A stretch of 64,000 nucleotides of DNA from Zanthoxylum bungeanum (Eukaryota; Streptophyta; Magnoliopsida; Sapindales; Rutaceae). Shown here piece after piece: positions 46,447-57,175 of this stretch. The DNA lies in NCBI GenBank assembly GCA_019454045.1, contig SKCR01023749.1:62001-126000 (forward strand), given 5' to 3'. Position 1 is the first letter of the stretch, and each line of letters opens with the position of its first letter. Under the pieces are notes generated by a model that did not search any database, had not been told where the DNA came from, and was given only the letters and a program-made list of their open reading frames with translations. The position numbers were made by a program, and so were the translations under genes.

Positions 46447-48050
46447 CACCTCCAAACCTAACATTTTGCTAGTCCTCGAGCAAAATAACAAAATAAAATA
46501 ACATAAACGTCTGTAAAATAAAAATTAAATTAAGCCACTTTTGTAAGGATCACTGTTGCATTTAGCGTATGCAACAAGCCTTTAAACCCCTAGGTGTCCC
46601 TAGTGGACGAGTTGTAGTCTCGTGAGGGCTTACAGCAACGATACCCATAAATTTCAATATAAAATTAATGCAAACAAAAGTAAAAAGTTAATAAAACTAA
46701 TGCACACAAAAGCAAAAAGACAAGAGAAAAGATAATAAACAGGTTAGTGACTAAACAAGTGAAACTTCTTATCCAAGTTAATTGTAGTTTTCTTTCATTT
46801 TAAATTACTCAATAAGTGAACTCTTCGATTATTTTTACCATTCTTCATATACACAACTAACAACATAGCAATCAAGTCATTGTTCCCACAAATTCACAAG
46901 TGTAGTTGAAAAGAGAGTAATATTTTTGTCCTAAAGTTATATCAGAATTCACATTTTTTTAGCAATGGAATACTTTTCGTATTTTTTAATTGTTTATTTA
47001 TATACAATATAGTCCATCCATGCAGCGAGCTTTGGGCCAGTTACTCTCAAACCAGTTGGCTCTATGGCGCTAGGTGTTAAGACACCCTTACAGGCTTACT
47101 TACTCGAATTTCAGATATATATTTTTTATAAAATCTTCAATCCATGTAGCGAGCTTTAGGTTAGTGACTACCAAACCAGTTGGTTTTAGGGCACTAGGTG
47201 TTAAAACACCATTAGAGACTTAATAACCTGGATCTCATACATTTTTTTTTATCTCATCACTTTTTATATGATTCCTCCAATTAAACTAGAGCACTGAATA
47301 TTACAAACTTTTTTAATTACAACTCATGTCTGTATGTTACCGTGCATGTTGATCATATCTGTCAACCAAGCATATGAAGATCCATTTTAGTCAGTTTCAT
47401 GGAGAATTCACAAATTAAATAATTCAAAAGGAAATAAATAAAAATTAACTTATTACGAGATAGGTTGAGATACGTCTCAGGAGTGGAAATTCCTTACACA
47501 ACTATCTCAAACCAATTTCACCTAATTAATCAAATTAAAAACACAAAAACACAAAATATATATTTTTTTTTTTTATAAAAGTTTTTTTAATTGTTTTGAA
47601 TTTTTTGAAAATTTTTACTAAAAAATCAAATAAAAATAACACAAATAAAAACAAGATACTAATCAACTATTCCTCTCTCTCAAACCTAAATGAGAAATTG
47701 TCCCCAATGTCTTAAAAATTAGAAGATAAGTTTAGAAGACAGTACTTGGTTAGCTGAAATTCTACATCTTAAAAGGAAAATTAAAGGTTAAGATCCAGAT
47801 TTATCTAACGCTTTTCACCACGATCATTATCAGAATGGTTTATCTTGGAAAGGATAGGGTCAATTTATTGTTCAAAGGCTAAGATTTGGTCAATTAAATC
47901 ATGGGCAGTTCTGATAGTGAAGAAGAGTTCTTTTACAGGTTTTGACACGAACTAATTTATTCGGACATCATCAAGAAACACACAAAGAAAATAATAAAAT
48001 CCATCAACATTAAACAGTCCAATCAATTTCTGGTGTATGTTCAAGTTCGC
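46447..48050 (-). other. gypsy untranslated region and PPT
   Basis: On the minus strand the stretch ends with TTTTGCTCGAGGACTAGCAAAA and GTTAGGTTTGGAGGTG, a combination common before the 3' LTR of plant gypsy elements. It contains two imperfect units (from 47017 and 47141, CATGYAGCGAGCTTT, period 124). No ORF is recognised. Confidence 0.5.
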
Positions 48051-48430
48051 TTAAGATAACACTATAAAAATTTCCTCCATCGTGCCCAAGCCACATGGCA
48101 AATCAATAAAAGAATTAGCACGATTAATCATATGATCAGTTCCTCTCCGTTTGATGGTCCTATAAGATTCGCCTCTGCCAACGATTTTTGGAAGATTCCC
48201 AAGACTTGACTGCCTCCTTCCTGTACAGCCCTTGAAACGATCCTCATTAGTCCAAGATTGCCACCGTCATATACTAAATGCATATTCCTTTCAGCAATAA
48301 CTCGACCCATTTTCAGTGTTATTTCAACGAAATCTAGCTTAGAACTAACACTAGTACTGCAAAACACACAGATGTTTACAACTCGTCTTCTTGAAATGGC
48401 TTCCATTTTTTTTATGTATTTCTTACTCAA
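48051..48430 (-). pseudogene. LOG-like (cytokinin riboside 5'-monophosphate phosphoribohydrolase) fragment
   Basis: The minus-strand frame from 48430 (or the Met at 48406, MEAISRRRVV) encodes VVNICVFCSTS, then MGRVIAERNMHLVYDGGNLGLMRIVSRAVQEGGSQVLGIFQKSL, closely following the N-terminal half of plant LOG proteins (Rossmann-type CVFCGSS and YGGGxxGLMG motifs). The frame stops at 48128. In a shifted frame just downstream lies RANSFIDLPCGLGTMEEIF, matching the LOG catalytic PGGxGTxxE region, with the second Gly changed to Cys. About a dozen residues expected between the two parts are missing. LOG enzymes release active cytokinin bases in the cytosol. No introns interrupt the segment. It is truncated and frameshifted, and it lies inside the gypsy element on the same strand. 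Confidence 0.7.
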
Positions 48431-48767
48431 ATCTAGATGCCTTCAAAAGTACAATGAGGAGTTGAATTTATAACACTTGAAAATGGGTGAGGAATAATAG
48501 CACTAGTACCTGCTAGATGACAATTATTAGTAAAATATATCTTGAAAGTCAAAAAGTCTGGATCCCGTCGAAGAAAATAAAAGAAAATAAAAAAGCAAAT
48601 CATAATTATTAGTTAAAGACAAAGAAAATAATATTTATAGGAAGTAACGACTTGAATATCGTCTATGCGTCAGAGACAAGCTTCCCATACAATTTTCTTA
48701 TAAATTAGAAAACAATGTCTTTTAAAGTCAGATTCCCGAGACTTAACTATTGTCTTTCTTTTCGAAA

Positions 48768-49234
48768 TTATATATATAACATGTGAATTGCCTGATGCAC
48801 ATATCCACTGGAATGCCTCTCAAGAGTCTTAGATATGTCATTTAAAAACTCCTTACTCAAGTCATCCCTAATGGATTTCATTTCATCTTCACGATTATCA
48901 GACACCATTCCTAAACAACGACAATGAGTATTACATGTCATATGAGCACATTTATAGAAAACACCTATTCTTTTAGCTCTTCTATTTTTAGCATAGGTGC
49001 TTCTTCCTAAACTAGACATATATAAAATAAAAGAGTCAGAGGACTCACCTGCCAATCGGACCCGTGTTCAATAATCCAATGAATGTTAGTAGGAATACCT
49101 TTGATCTTCAGAATTCTCATTCGTTCCAAGCGAGCTTTGTAGACTTTCATCAGAGAGTTTTGTGGGAGAGAAGGAAATTGCTTGTGAAGATCTGCAAGAA
49201 CTTCTTCCATCCTAAAATGTGAGTTTACCAACAC
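48768..49234 (-). pseudogene. unidentified ORF pair with splice-donor-like junction
   Basis: The first part (likely from the Met at 49210, MEEVLADLHKQFPSLP) encodes SLMKVYKARLERMRILKIKGIP and NIHWIIEHGSDWQ. After DWQ the DNA reads CAG|GTGAGT on the minus strand, a consensus 5' splice site. The following frame (49055-48768) has a Cys/His-rich CAHMTCNTHCRC, then LGMVSDNREDEMKSIRDDLSKEFLNDI. I do not recognise a family. It could be the env-like third ORF that some Athila-type elements carry between integrase and 3' LTR, or exons of a captured host gene. Confidence 0.4.
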
Positions 49235-49351
49235 AAATTAAACACACAAAAATAAAAACACACCAAATCTAAATATATACACAAATTGCATTGGTTGCCT
49301 CATATCTAGCGCTAAGTTTAACGTCGTCAATTAGACATGACTGCCTGAATG

Positions 49352-50302
49352 TTAGGCTGGATCTAAAAGTGTGACACTGTCTTTTTGGCACTCAATTGAT
49401 TCTCCCCAGTAGTGCTTGACACGCTGACTGTTAACTTTGAATGTGTTGTTAGACTTGGGGTTGTATATCTGATCAACTCTGTAGGGTAATACCTGAGTAA
49501 TCACAAATGGACCTGAGCACTTTGATTTCAGCTTTTCAGGGAAAAATTTCAATCGTGAATCATATAACAACACTTGCTGCCCTGGTTCCAGTTGTCTGGG
49601 CACTATTTTTTATCATGTCATTTCTTGGTCTTTTCTTTATATAATTTGGCATTCTCATAAGCCTGTAGGCGAAATTCCTCCAATTTATTTAGTTGGTGGA
49701 ATCTTTTCTCTCCTACTACTTGTAGATCAAGATTTAACTTCTTCAGTGCCCAGCACGCCTTGTGTTCAAGGTCCACTGGCAGATGACATGCTTTCATAAA
49801 TATCATTCGATATGGGGACATACCAATGGGTGTCTTATAAGCTGTACGGTAGGCCCATAATGCATAATCTAGTTTTTCAGACCAGTCCTTCCTTGTAGAT
49901 CTAACGGTTCTCTCCAAGATTATTTTGATCTCCTTGTTTGAAACTTCAACCTGTCCATTTGACTGTGGATGGTAGGTTGTGGCAACTTTATCAGTAACTC
50001 TATATTTGAATAGGAGTGCATCGAAGTATTTGTTGCATAAATGTGTGCCACCATCACTGATAATTGCACAAGGTGTTCCGAAGAGAGTGAAAATATTCTT
50101 TTAAGGAAATTTTATCACCACTTTTGAATCATTTGATGGCAGTGCAATTGCTTCAACCCATTTGGAGACGTAGTTTAATGTAACTAGTATATACAGATTT
50201 CTGAATGATAGAACAAAGAGTCCCATAAAATCAATCCCTCATACATCAAATATCTCCACTTTTAGAATATTTTGCAAAGGTCTTTCATTTCTTCTTGATG
50301 CC
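49352..50302 (-). pseudogene. Ty3/gypsy integrase, C-terminal two thirds
   Basis: From the right: GIDFMG and YVSKWVEAIALPSND (first catalytic D region), then a degenerate segment with the second D region (WWHTF), then [18 protein letters not shown] (third catalytic residue, E) and [31 protein letters not shown]. The frame from 49917 continues with [27 protein letters not shown] and [15 protein letters not shown]. After a stop near 49610 the frame 49603-49352 holds LEPGQQVLLYDSRLKFFPEKLKSKCSGPF and NTFKVNSQRVKHYWGE, the usual gypsy C-terminal domain. Stops and frameshifts mark it as dead. RT and gag should lie to the right but are missing. Confidence 0.85.
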
Positions 50303-50576
50303 CTGGCCTTCATCTGGTCCAAACGAAATCGAAGATTCGCATGATACTTTGACCCGTAGTATGGGGATTATCCTGATCTTCATCTGGTTCTGTCGACTGA
50401 GAATATTCCACATGGCTCATGTAGAGTCAAGTTGAAAACCTGGCCTTCATCTGGTCCAAATGACATTGAAGATTCCTCCGATCCTTTTACTCATAATATA
50501 AGGATTATCCTTACCTTCATCTGGTTCAGTCGACTAGGAATATTCCCCATGACTCATATAGAGTTAATTTCAAGAC
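50303..50576. repeat. 137-bp imperfect tandem repeat, two units
   Basis: The units start CTGGCCTTCATCTGGTCC at 50303 and 50440 and run to about 50576. They are about 80% alike by eye. The repeat lies exactly where the gypsy integrase homology ends. Confidence 0.85.
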
Positions 50577-50890
50577 ATGGACTTCATTTTTTGGTCGTAA
50601 AAGGGGATGTCGTCTTCATCTCTTGGTCGGCTCAAACATCTACTTTCATGATTTACTCTCATTTTCTTATCTTCTTACGAAATCAATCTCTCATTTGGCT
50701 CTCAGAGCTATCTTGTTCTCGACCGATGGCTTCTTTATAAACCCTCATCTAAGAATGGTATATTCCACGGCTAGGAGCCCCACGTACCTTCTCCGGATAT
50801 CATTCTAAATCACTTTCATTGAAACGATGGCTATTACCGGATGATTTTGGGGTTCACCTATCATCTTCTTCCTCCAATAGTCCTTCAATA
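50577..50890. other. no recognisable gene
   Basis: Pyrimidine-rich DNA between the tandem repeat and the next LTR; two overlapping open frames have no recognisable content. Confidence 0.4.
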
Positions 50891-52845
50891 TGTTAGGGAT
50901 ATGCCTTATACACAACTTGTGTATGGGCTATATGTACATGTATTTGTAATATTTTCATTAATTAACAAAACGAAAATCTTTATTATATGTGTCTTACATA
51001 ACTTATATGAATCATCAACATTGTAATAAAACAATTGGAGTAATAAGATGATGGCTTCCACGCCTTATGAGAATCATTACTCTTAAATGTTCCCAGTCAT
51101 AGTTTTATGAATAATCTGGGCGTTCATAAAGCGGATAGACTAGCATGATCATATGATCCGCCCTTAAGTGGGATAGCCGATCTCATAGGCTACTAGCGGA
51201 GATCCATCCACTTGGTGTATCACATGGATGCATGAGTTGCTCGTGTCCATCGAACTGACCGCCAAAAGTTTTCATATGGAGTGTTTATCCCATGTGTGTG
51301 TGAGAACTTTCATGTATTGATTATATGACTAGTCCTTAGACTTGAGGTCTTTACAATCTTATGTGTGGATCAAATAACTTTGACATTCTCATTCCCTAGT
51401 TCAAAAGATCTGGTCATAAGGGTATGATTGGGTTATTTGTTGAAACACATGAAGTTTGTGAAGATACAATAAAGAATCGCCACTCTCTCGGATAATATTT
51501 TCTTATAAGTGTAGTATTCCAGTTCGCGGGTTGATATGTGTGATCAGTGCTTGAGCCTGTGGCCACAGCGGAAGAATCATGTGAGATTCTTAGGTTAGCA
51601 CGATTCATGACACTATCAACGTCATATTTTTGACCATATGGGTAGACATTTTTCATACCCTAGGTCAATAAGTGGGGATACAGTGAGGCGAGAGACCGTA
51701 TCATATGTAAATCACATACAGAATGGGTGTATATATCTTTCCTTCTCATTTGGGGATCTTGGCATGTTGCTAGATGTCAACCTTGGTTATTGAAATTGAA
51801 CGACCATCTGATCGGAGGATAATTTATGTTCGATTAAATTATCACGATTTATTTCATGTCCAACTTGAGGGGAACCCAAAAGGTCATACACAAAAAAGTC
51901 GAAATCAATGGTTAATAGTGCACAGTACATATTTAACAACATATATGATTGTTGAAGGAATTGTTTATAAATGGTTGAATGTGTTTAATTATTGAACAGA
52001 TCATTTATTAGGTTCCATAGTGGCTTAGGGATTGGTGAATGACGATAGGGGCACTTTGGGAATTGGAATGAATAGCTATTCACATGAATAGTACCATGTG
52101 AATAGTAATCTTTTTTTTTGTTATTTTTATTATTTGTTTTGAATTTCATTTCGGCCCAAACTCTTACTGCGGTTTTATAATCTCTTTAAACCATTAAATT
52201 AAGATCCAATGGCTAAGATTAAATTGGCTTTTATCCCACATTGGATTCTTAATTAATTTTGTTGTCTTTGGAGCACTATATAAACCCAAAGAATTCTTCA
52301 CAAATTTTAGCACCAAACCTTTCATATCTTGGGTTTATATGAGTGAGCAACTCTAAATTTTAAGAGTAAGCCACTGATTTTGAGGATCCTTAAGTCTAAT
52401 TGACTAGAGGAACCTCGAATTAAAAGTTTTGAGGTATTTTCCTAGGCTAGCACCAAGGGCAAAATACATGTGCACTCAAGAAGTAGTCTTGCCATTGAGT
52501 TTTGGCTTTGGTGTATGCATCTTTGGAGGCCACACACTTGGGTGGCTCTTTGGAACGTGGAAGAGCTTGCTGAGTTCAAGAAAAGCTTGTAGATTAGAGG
52601 GAGGACTGGAGGAGTCTACTGTTCAAGTAAGTCTTTTTCTTTCTTTATTTTAATTAGAGTTCTTTTAATAGTTAGCATGTTTAGGTTTTTGTTCTTTGCA
52701 TGTTTTATGAGGTTTATGCTTAGAATATATAGTAACATGCCTAGGCTTGTAGAATAATCAAAACAAATGGGTCTTGGGCAAAGGAAAAGCGGCGTCATAA
52801 TTAATTTATTTTATTTTTCGATTGCGCACTCGTGGCCACTTCCCA
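50891..52845 (+). repeat. 5' LTR of the deleted copia element
   Basis: Begins TGTTAGGGATATGCC and ends at CCCA shortly before a PBS-like TGGTATGAGAGC (52850-52861). TATATAAA at 52277-52284 is a probable promoter element. Length about 1955 bp. Confidence 0.75.
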
Positions 52846-52849
52846 ATAG

Positions 52850-52861
52850 TGGTATGAGAGC
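52850..52861 (+). other. primer binding site (one mismatch)
   Basis: TGGTATGAGAGC differs from the standard TGGTATCAGAGC at one base. Confidence 0.75.
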
Positions 52862-54114
52862 GCCATTTTTGTTTTGATTAGTTACCTCTCATTTGAACTC
52901 GAAATTGGGTGTTTAAAAGCTCGTTGGAAAGCTAACACACTGAAATTAATTTTAGGCACAAGGTTTGCATGATTTGGTTAAGATTTGAATTGTGAAATTG
53001 CATTTAAACTTCACGCGTCTGCAGAAAAATATGAATAGTAAATTTATTTGAATAAAATGCAATATCATAATTAAATATTAATCAAAGTTATTTATTGCCT
53101 AAAACATATTAAAACTCATATGCTTGATGATTCTATGTATGATTAGAATTGACATGATTATTTTATGGTGCAAGCATCAAGAGACTTTCTAATAAATAGA
53201 GAGTGTATTGCTTATCCCTTAGGTAAGTAATTATTTCGTGATGAACTTAGAGATTTATTACCTTTAAGGCTAATAAATATAAATCACTTGTTTATAATAA
53301 AAGATATAAAAGATACAAGTGGGGTGGGACCAAGGCGTTAATAAAACTTTCCAAACTAAAGTTAATTTAACCAAAGGTATTACTAGAGTTAGATAATGAT
53401 TTGGTGTCTTCCTTCACTCACTATATTTTTATAGCCAAAAGGAAAAACTATGAAGACATCTAGATAATCATTTACTCAAAACTTACCTTAAAACATATTT
53501 AAAGTGTTTGACTAATTTGAAGGATCTATTGTTTATTCCTGTCACTGAGGTGATAAGAGCCTAAGAGGTAAGGGTATTTAAGGTTCGCTCCATCCTCCTA
53601 TTTTAAAGTATAGACCCAAAGGGCTTAAACCGTATTGGCAAGACTAGGCTTTACTAGACTGACCAATACCAATTTGTCCCTAAATCGTACTATTGACAAT
53701 GGTTTGATTTTTCTGAGTCATAAGACGCAGCGACCCTTAGGCGTGGTCTTATAACTTAGTGGCAAAGATTAGGTGTCCACAAGGACTAGCATAAGCTATG
53801 GCATGTTTGATTGTCCAACCCAATTATCAAGGAATTGTGATTTATATCATAAATTGGTTGTGAACGTACCTAATTATCATATTTTATAACGACTGGCCTT
53901 AGTCAGAGTTTTGAAATGATGATAATGGGATCCTTGCCCAAAAAAAATCCATCATATTGGGGTTGATGCGATTTACTTAAAATTTTAAAACAACTGAGTG
54001 GGAGCAACTTCATAATATTAAAAGCCCATATTATTATGAAACATTAATGAAAACATATTCCTAATTTTAACATTCTCTCTTAACTGGTGGGTTAAAATTT
54101 TCACAAACATTCAT
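52862..54114 (+). other. untranslated leader of the deleted copia element
   Basis: AT-rich, no ORF recognised; position between PBS and gag. Confidence 0.55.
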
Positions 54115-54880
54115 ATGGAAAATAGAGTATCATTTCGTTCCATCATTGATGAGCATAAGCTCAAAAGGGACAACTACAATGACTGGTTTAGAAACCTTAA
54201 AATTGTCTTACGACAAGAAAAAATTTTCTATGTTCTAGAAAGACCATTTCCCCCTGAACCCGCAGAAGATGCTGATCAAAATACATTAGATGCTTGGAAG
54301 AAACACGTCGATGATAATGAGCAAGCAGTTTGCATAATGCTTGGCTCTATGTCGGACGAACTTCATAAAGCTCACAAAGATATGGATGCTCAAATCATCA
54401 TCTTTCACTTGAAGGAGTTGTATGCAACTTCCGTTCATACCGTGAGATTCCAAGTGTCATGTGCCTTATTCCAAACAAGGTATAAGGAAGGATTTATTAG
54501 TGGCGATAGGTTATAGACAAATCCAAGGAATTGACTATGACGAAACCTTCTCACATGTTGCAATGATAAAGTCCATTCGAATTTCACTGGCACTAGCTGC
54601 ACACTTTGATTATGAGATTTGGCAGATGGATGTCAAAACAGCTTTCCTTAATGGGAAACTTGTAGAGGAAGTCTATATGACACAACCTGAGGGGTTTACA
54701 TCTAAGGATGATCATAATAAAGTATGCAAGCTTAAACGATCCATTTATGGACTCAAGCAAGCCTCCAGAAGTAGGAATATACGATTTGATGAGACAATCA
54801 AAGAATTTAACTTCATCAAAAATGTAGACGAGCCTTGTGTTTACAGGAAAAGTAGTGGGAGTGCTGTTGTATTTAAATGA
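54115..54880 (+). pseudogene. copia gag N-terminus joined to an RT fragment
   Basis: From the ATG at 54115: MENRVSFRSIIDEHKLKRDNY, then WFRNLKIVLRQEKIFYVLE and MLGSMSDELHKAHKDMDAQIII, the typical N-terminal copia Gag. After CALFQTR (about 54478) the sequence continues, in another frame, with RT: GYRQIQGIDYDETFSHVAMIKSIRISLALAAHFDYEIWQMDVKTAF, then a segment with MTQPEGF, KLKRSIYGLKQAS and NVDEPCVYRK. Roughly 2.5-3 kb expected between the two is missing. The RT part ends at 54880, before the catalytic YxDD. Neither protein part can be functional. Confidence 0.85.
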
Positions 54881-54913
54881 AAAATTCACGGGTTAAGAGC
54901 CCGTTTCAACCTC

Positions 54914-54925
54914 GCTCTGATACCA
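54914..54925 (-). other. primer binding site left of the LTR
   Basis: On the minus strand TGGTATCAGAGC, two bases from the LTR. It belongs to an element whose interior would lie to the left, where only 45 bp of it remain. Confidence 0.9.
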
Positions 54926-54927
54926 AT

Positions 54928-57153
54928 TGTAGGAAACGCTTTCCCTCGCGCAGCGGAAGCGATTAGGCCCACGGATCGCACTTGAAAAACAATTTCTGCT
55001 CTTCCTTCCTTTGGCCGAATGGTACCAGTGGGTATACTAAAATTTTTCTTCTGTATTGAACAAGATTTCAGCCCCGGAATGCCCCCGAACAGTCCCTGAA
55101 TAGCCCCTTGAACTGTAGTGAAATAGTGGACTGTTTTGCACTCGTTTCACACGCAAACTGCACTCAAAATAGTCCACTTTGTGCGTGACTTGCTGTATAT
55201 ATTTAGGTCTGATTTTCACTTAAAATCAACCCTAAATACGCCCTAAAATTACCCCAAAGTGTTTCCCAAAAACCCGAATTAAAACCAAACAAAACTGAGC
55301 CCCAAAAACACTAATATGTGCGTGGCAGTGGGGTTTATTGTTGCTCACTGCCGTGAATGAAGGAGAAGAGAAGAGGGGATTTCCAACGCCACAAGGTCTT
55401 CTGAGCTATGTCTCGTTACTAACGGAGGGTAGTGTGGGCTACACTCATAAATTAATCCCTAAACGGTTTAGAGATTAAAATCATACACCGAAATAATTTC
55501 AGGTTCTTCAATAATATTTCTCAACTCTTGAGAGCTTGATGAAGAGAAGGAGGCTAGGGTTATCCAATGTCTAGATCTGAAAAGAAAAATATAATTTTTT
55601 TTTTATACTTAGGGTAATTTGTTTCATAAAACAAATCAATCACTAGTCTCCCAATCCCTATGTGTTTCGGCCAGGGCAAGGAATCCTTGTTTGATTTTGT
55701 TTCCAAAACAAACAAATCCTATTCCTCACACCATAGGGAATTCGGCCAAGGCCAAGGAGTTTGGTTTGATTTTGTTCTCAAACAAACAAATCCTATTCCT
55801 TACACAAGAAGGAATTCGGCCAAGGTAGGTAATTTTGATTTGATTTTGTTCTCAAACAAACAAATCATATTCCTTATCCAATAAGGAATTCTACCATGGT
55901 GATGATTTTATTTCCAAAATAATTCTTAGCCTTATTAAATTATATCATATATAATTCAATGTTCTAATTTTAATAGTTATCATATAATTATTAATACCTT
56001 ACATTAACTTTTAATGTATAGTCTCAAGTGTGATGTAATTAATATTAATAATCATATTAATAATATTTATTCTTTGTGAGTATATAATTGGACCATCCAA
56101 TTATATTAACTCCGCTAAAGTATATCAAGCTAGCAAGGGGACCAAATAGACCTACGGTTCCGAGCTCCAATAATCTTGAAATATTAATTAAGCTCTTAAT
56201 TAAATATTCCGAATTATTTACTCCAGATTATTCCAGTAAAAATCCGAAGTTGCACTCTCGTTGCCGTAGATGAAATATTAAGCCGAACCAAGTCGGTGTC
56301 CACCGATATAGTCATTGCATACGAATTGATCCTTCACGAATATCTCATGATTAGAGCTGGGTCATAATGTCCGTTATACCCCTCTAATTATTTTTACCTT
56401 AAGTACCATTGATTCTCTAATGAACGATTATTCATAACTATTATGAATATTAATCTTTCTATTCGTAATAGAAAGACTTGAGCGCTCAAATCGTTCAAGT
56501 ACTGAATCAACCCTTAAGAAAGATACTCATCTACTTCTCGCAAGAAGGAGTGAATTCCATGTCTATGTGAAACGTTCCCAGCTACAATACAAACTGTGCC
56601 CCCAAAGTACGTAGTTATTGGTTGGGATTGCTACACCAACCTCACCTTTGTAAATCAAATGACACAGCCTGCCATGCAAGAGTTCGTAGTACACTCAGGA
56701 TTAAGACCAATCCATATATGAACATCAAGCAGATTGAAATGACTTTATTTGTTTAACGGATATTATAATATTGTCAATTCTATCTGGGTCCAGTCCTATG
56801 TGATCTCATCATACAAGGTGCCTCCATTCTCATGTCTCTACATGGACTATCCGGATTAAGATCGCCATACAAATTAGAATGGACAACTGCTATGGATAAA
56901 AACCACAAACAAAGTACCCGGTTTGTTGCTCTCTATGGACTATTTAAGATCACTAACTTCAGACTTAAATCCTCCGATGTATGACACTCATACACTAAGT
57001 CTGAAGGTACATAAGTAATCTACGGTATTTACGAAGAATATAATATGTGAAAATTAAACAAACAATGATAAATAAATGAATAATGCATATTTTATTTCAA
57101 AAGGACATGAAACCGTTTACGTCACATATAGCTCTAGGGCATACATCCCAACA
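54928..57153 (-). repeat. LTR flanked by PBS and PPT
   Basis: On the + strand it runs TGTAGGAAACG...CATCCCAACA, 2226 bp. It includes about four imperfect units of roughly 75-80 bp (55619-55900) built on CAAACAAATCCTATTCC and AAGGAATTCGGCCAAGG. Confidence 0.75.
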
Positions 57154-57175
57154 ATCTCCCACTTGCACTAGAGTA
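57154..57175 (-). other. polypurine tract of the minus-strand copia element
   Basis: On the minus strand GCAAGTGGGAGATT directly before the LTR. Confidence 0.8.

Larger units (their letters stand above)
45413..50302 (-). mobile_element. truncated Ty3/gypsy element (Athila/Tat-like) with cargo ORFs
   Basis: On the minus strand the order is integrase (50302-49352), an ORF pair (49234-48768), a LOG-like fragment (48430-48051), a long untranslated part, PPT and 3' LTR. The integrase C-terminus ([33 protein letters not shown]) is typical of Athila/Tat-type gypsy elements. The 5' half (5' LTR, gag, protease, RT, RNase H) is absent: homology stops near 50300 at a 137-bp tandem repeat. The left LTR edge at 45413 (TGTTGGGATT) is a guess. 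Confidence 0.7.
50891..54880 (+). mobile_element. copia element with internal deletion, truncated on the right
   Basis: It has a 5' LTR (50891-52845), a PBS, a leader, the N-terminal half of gag and a piece of RT, in + orientation. Protease, integrase, most of RT, RNase H and the 3' LTR are absent. Gag joins RT near 54475 and RT stops at 54880 where the next element begins. Confidence 0.8.
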
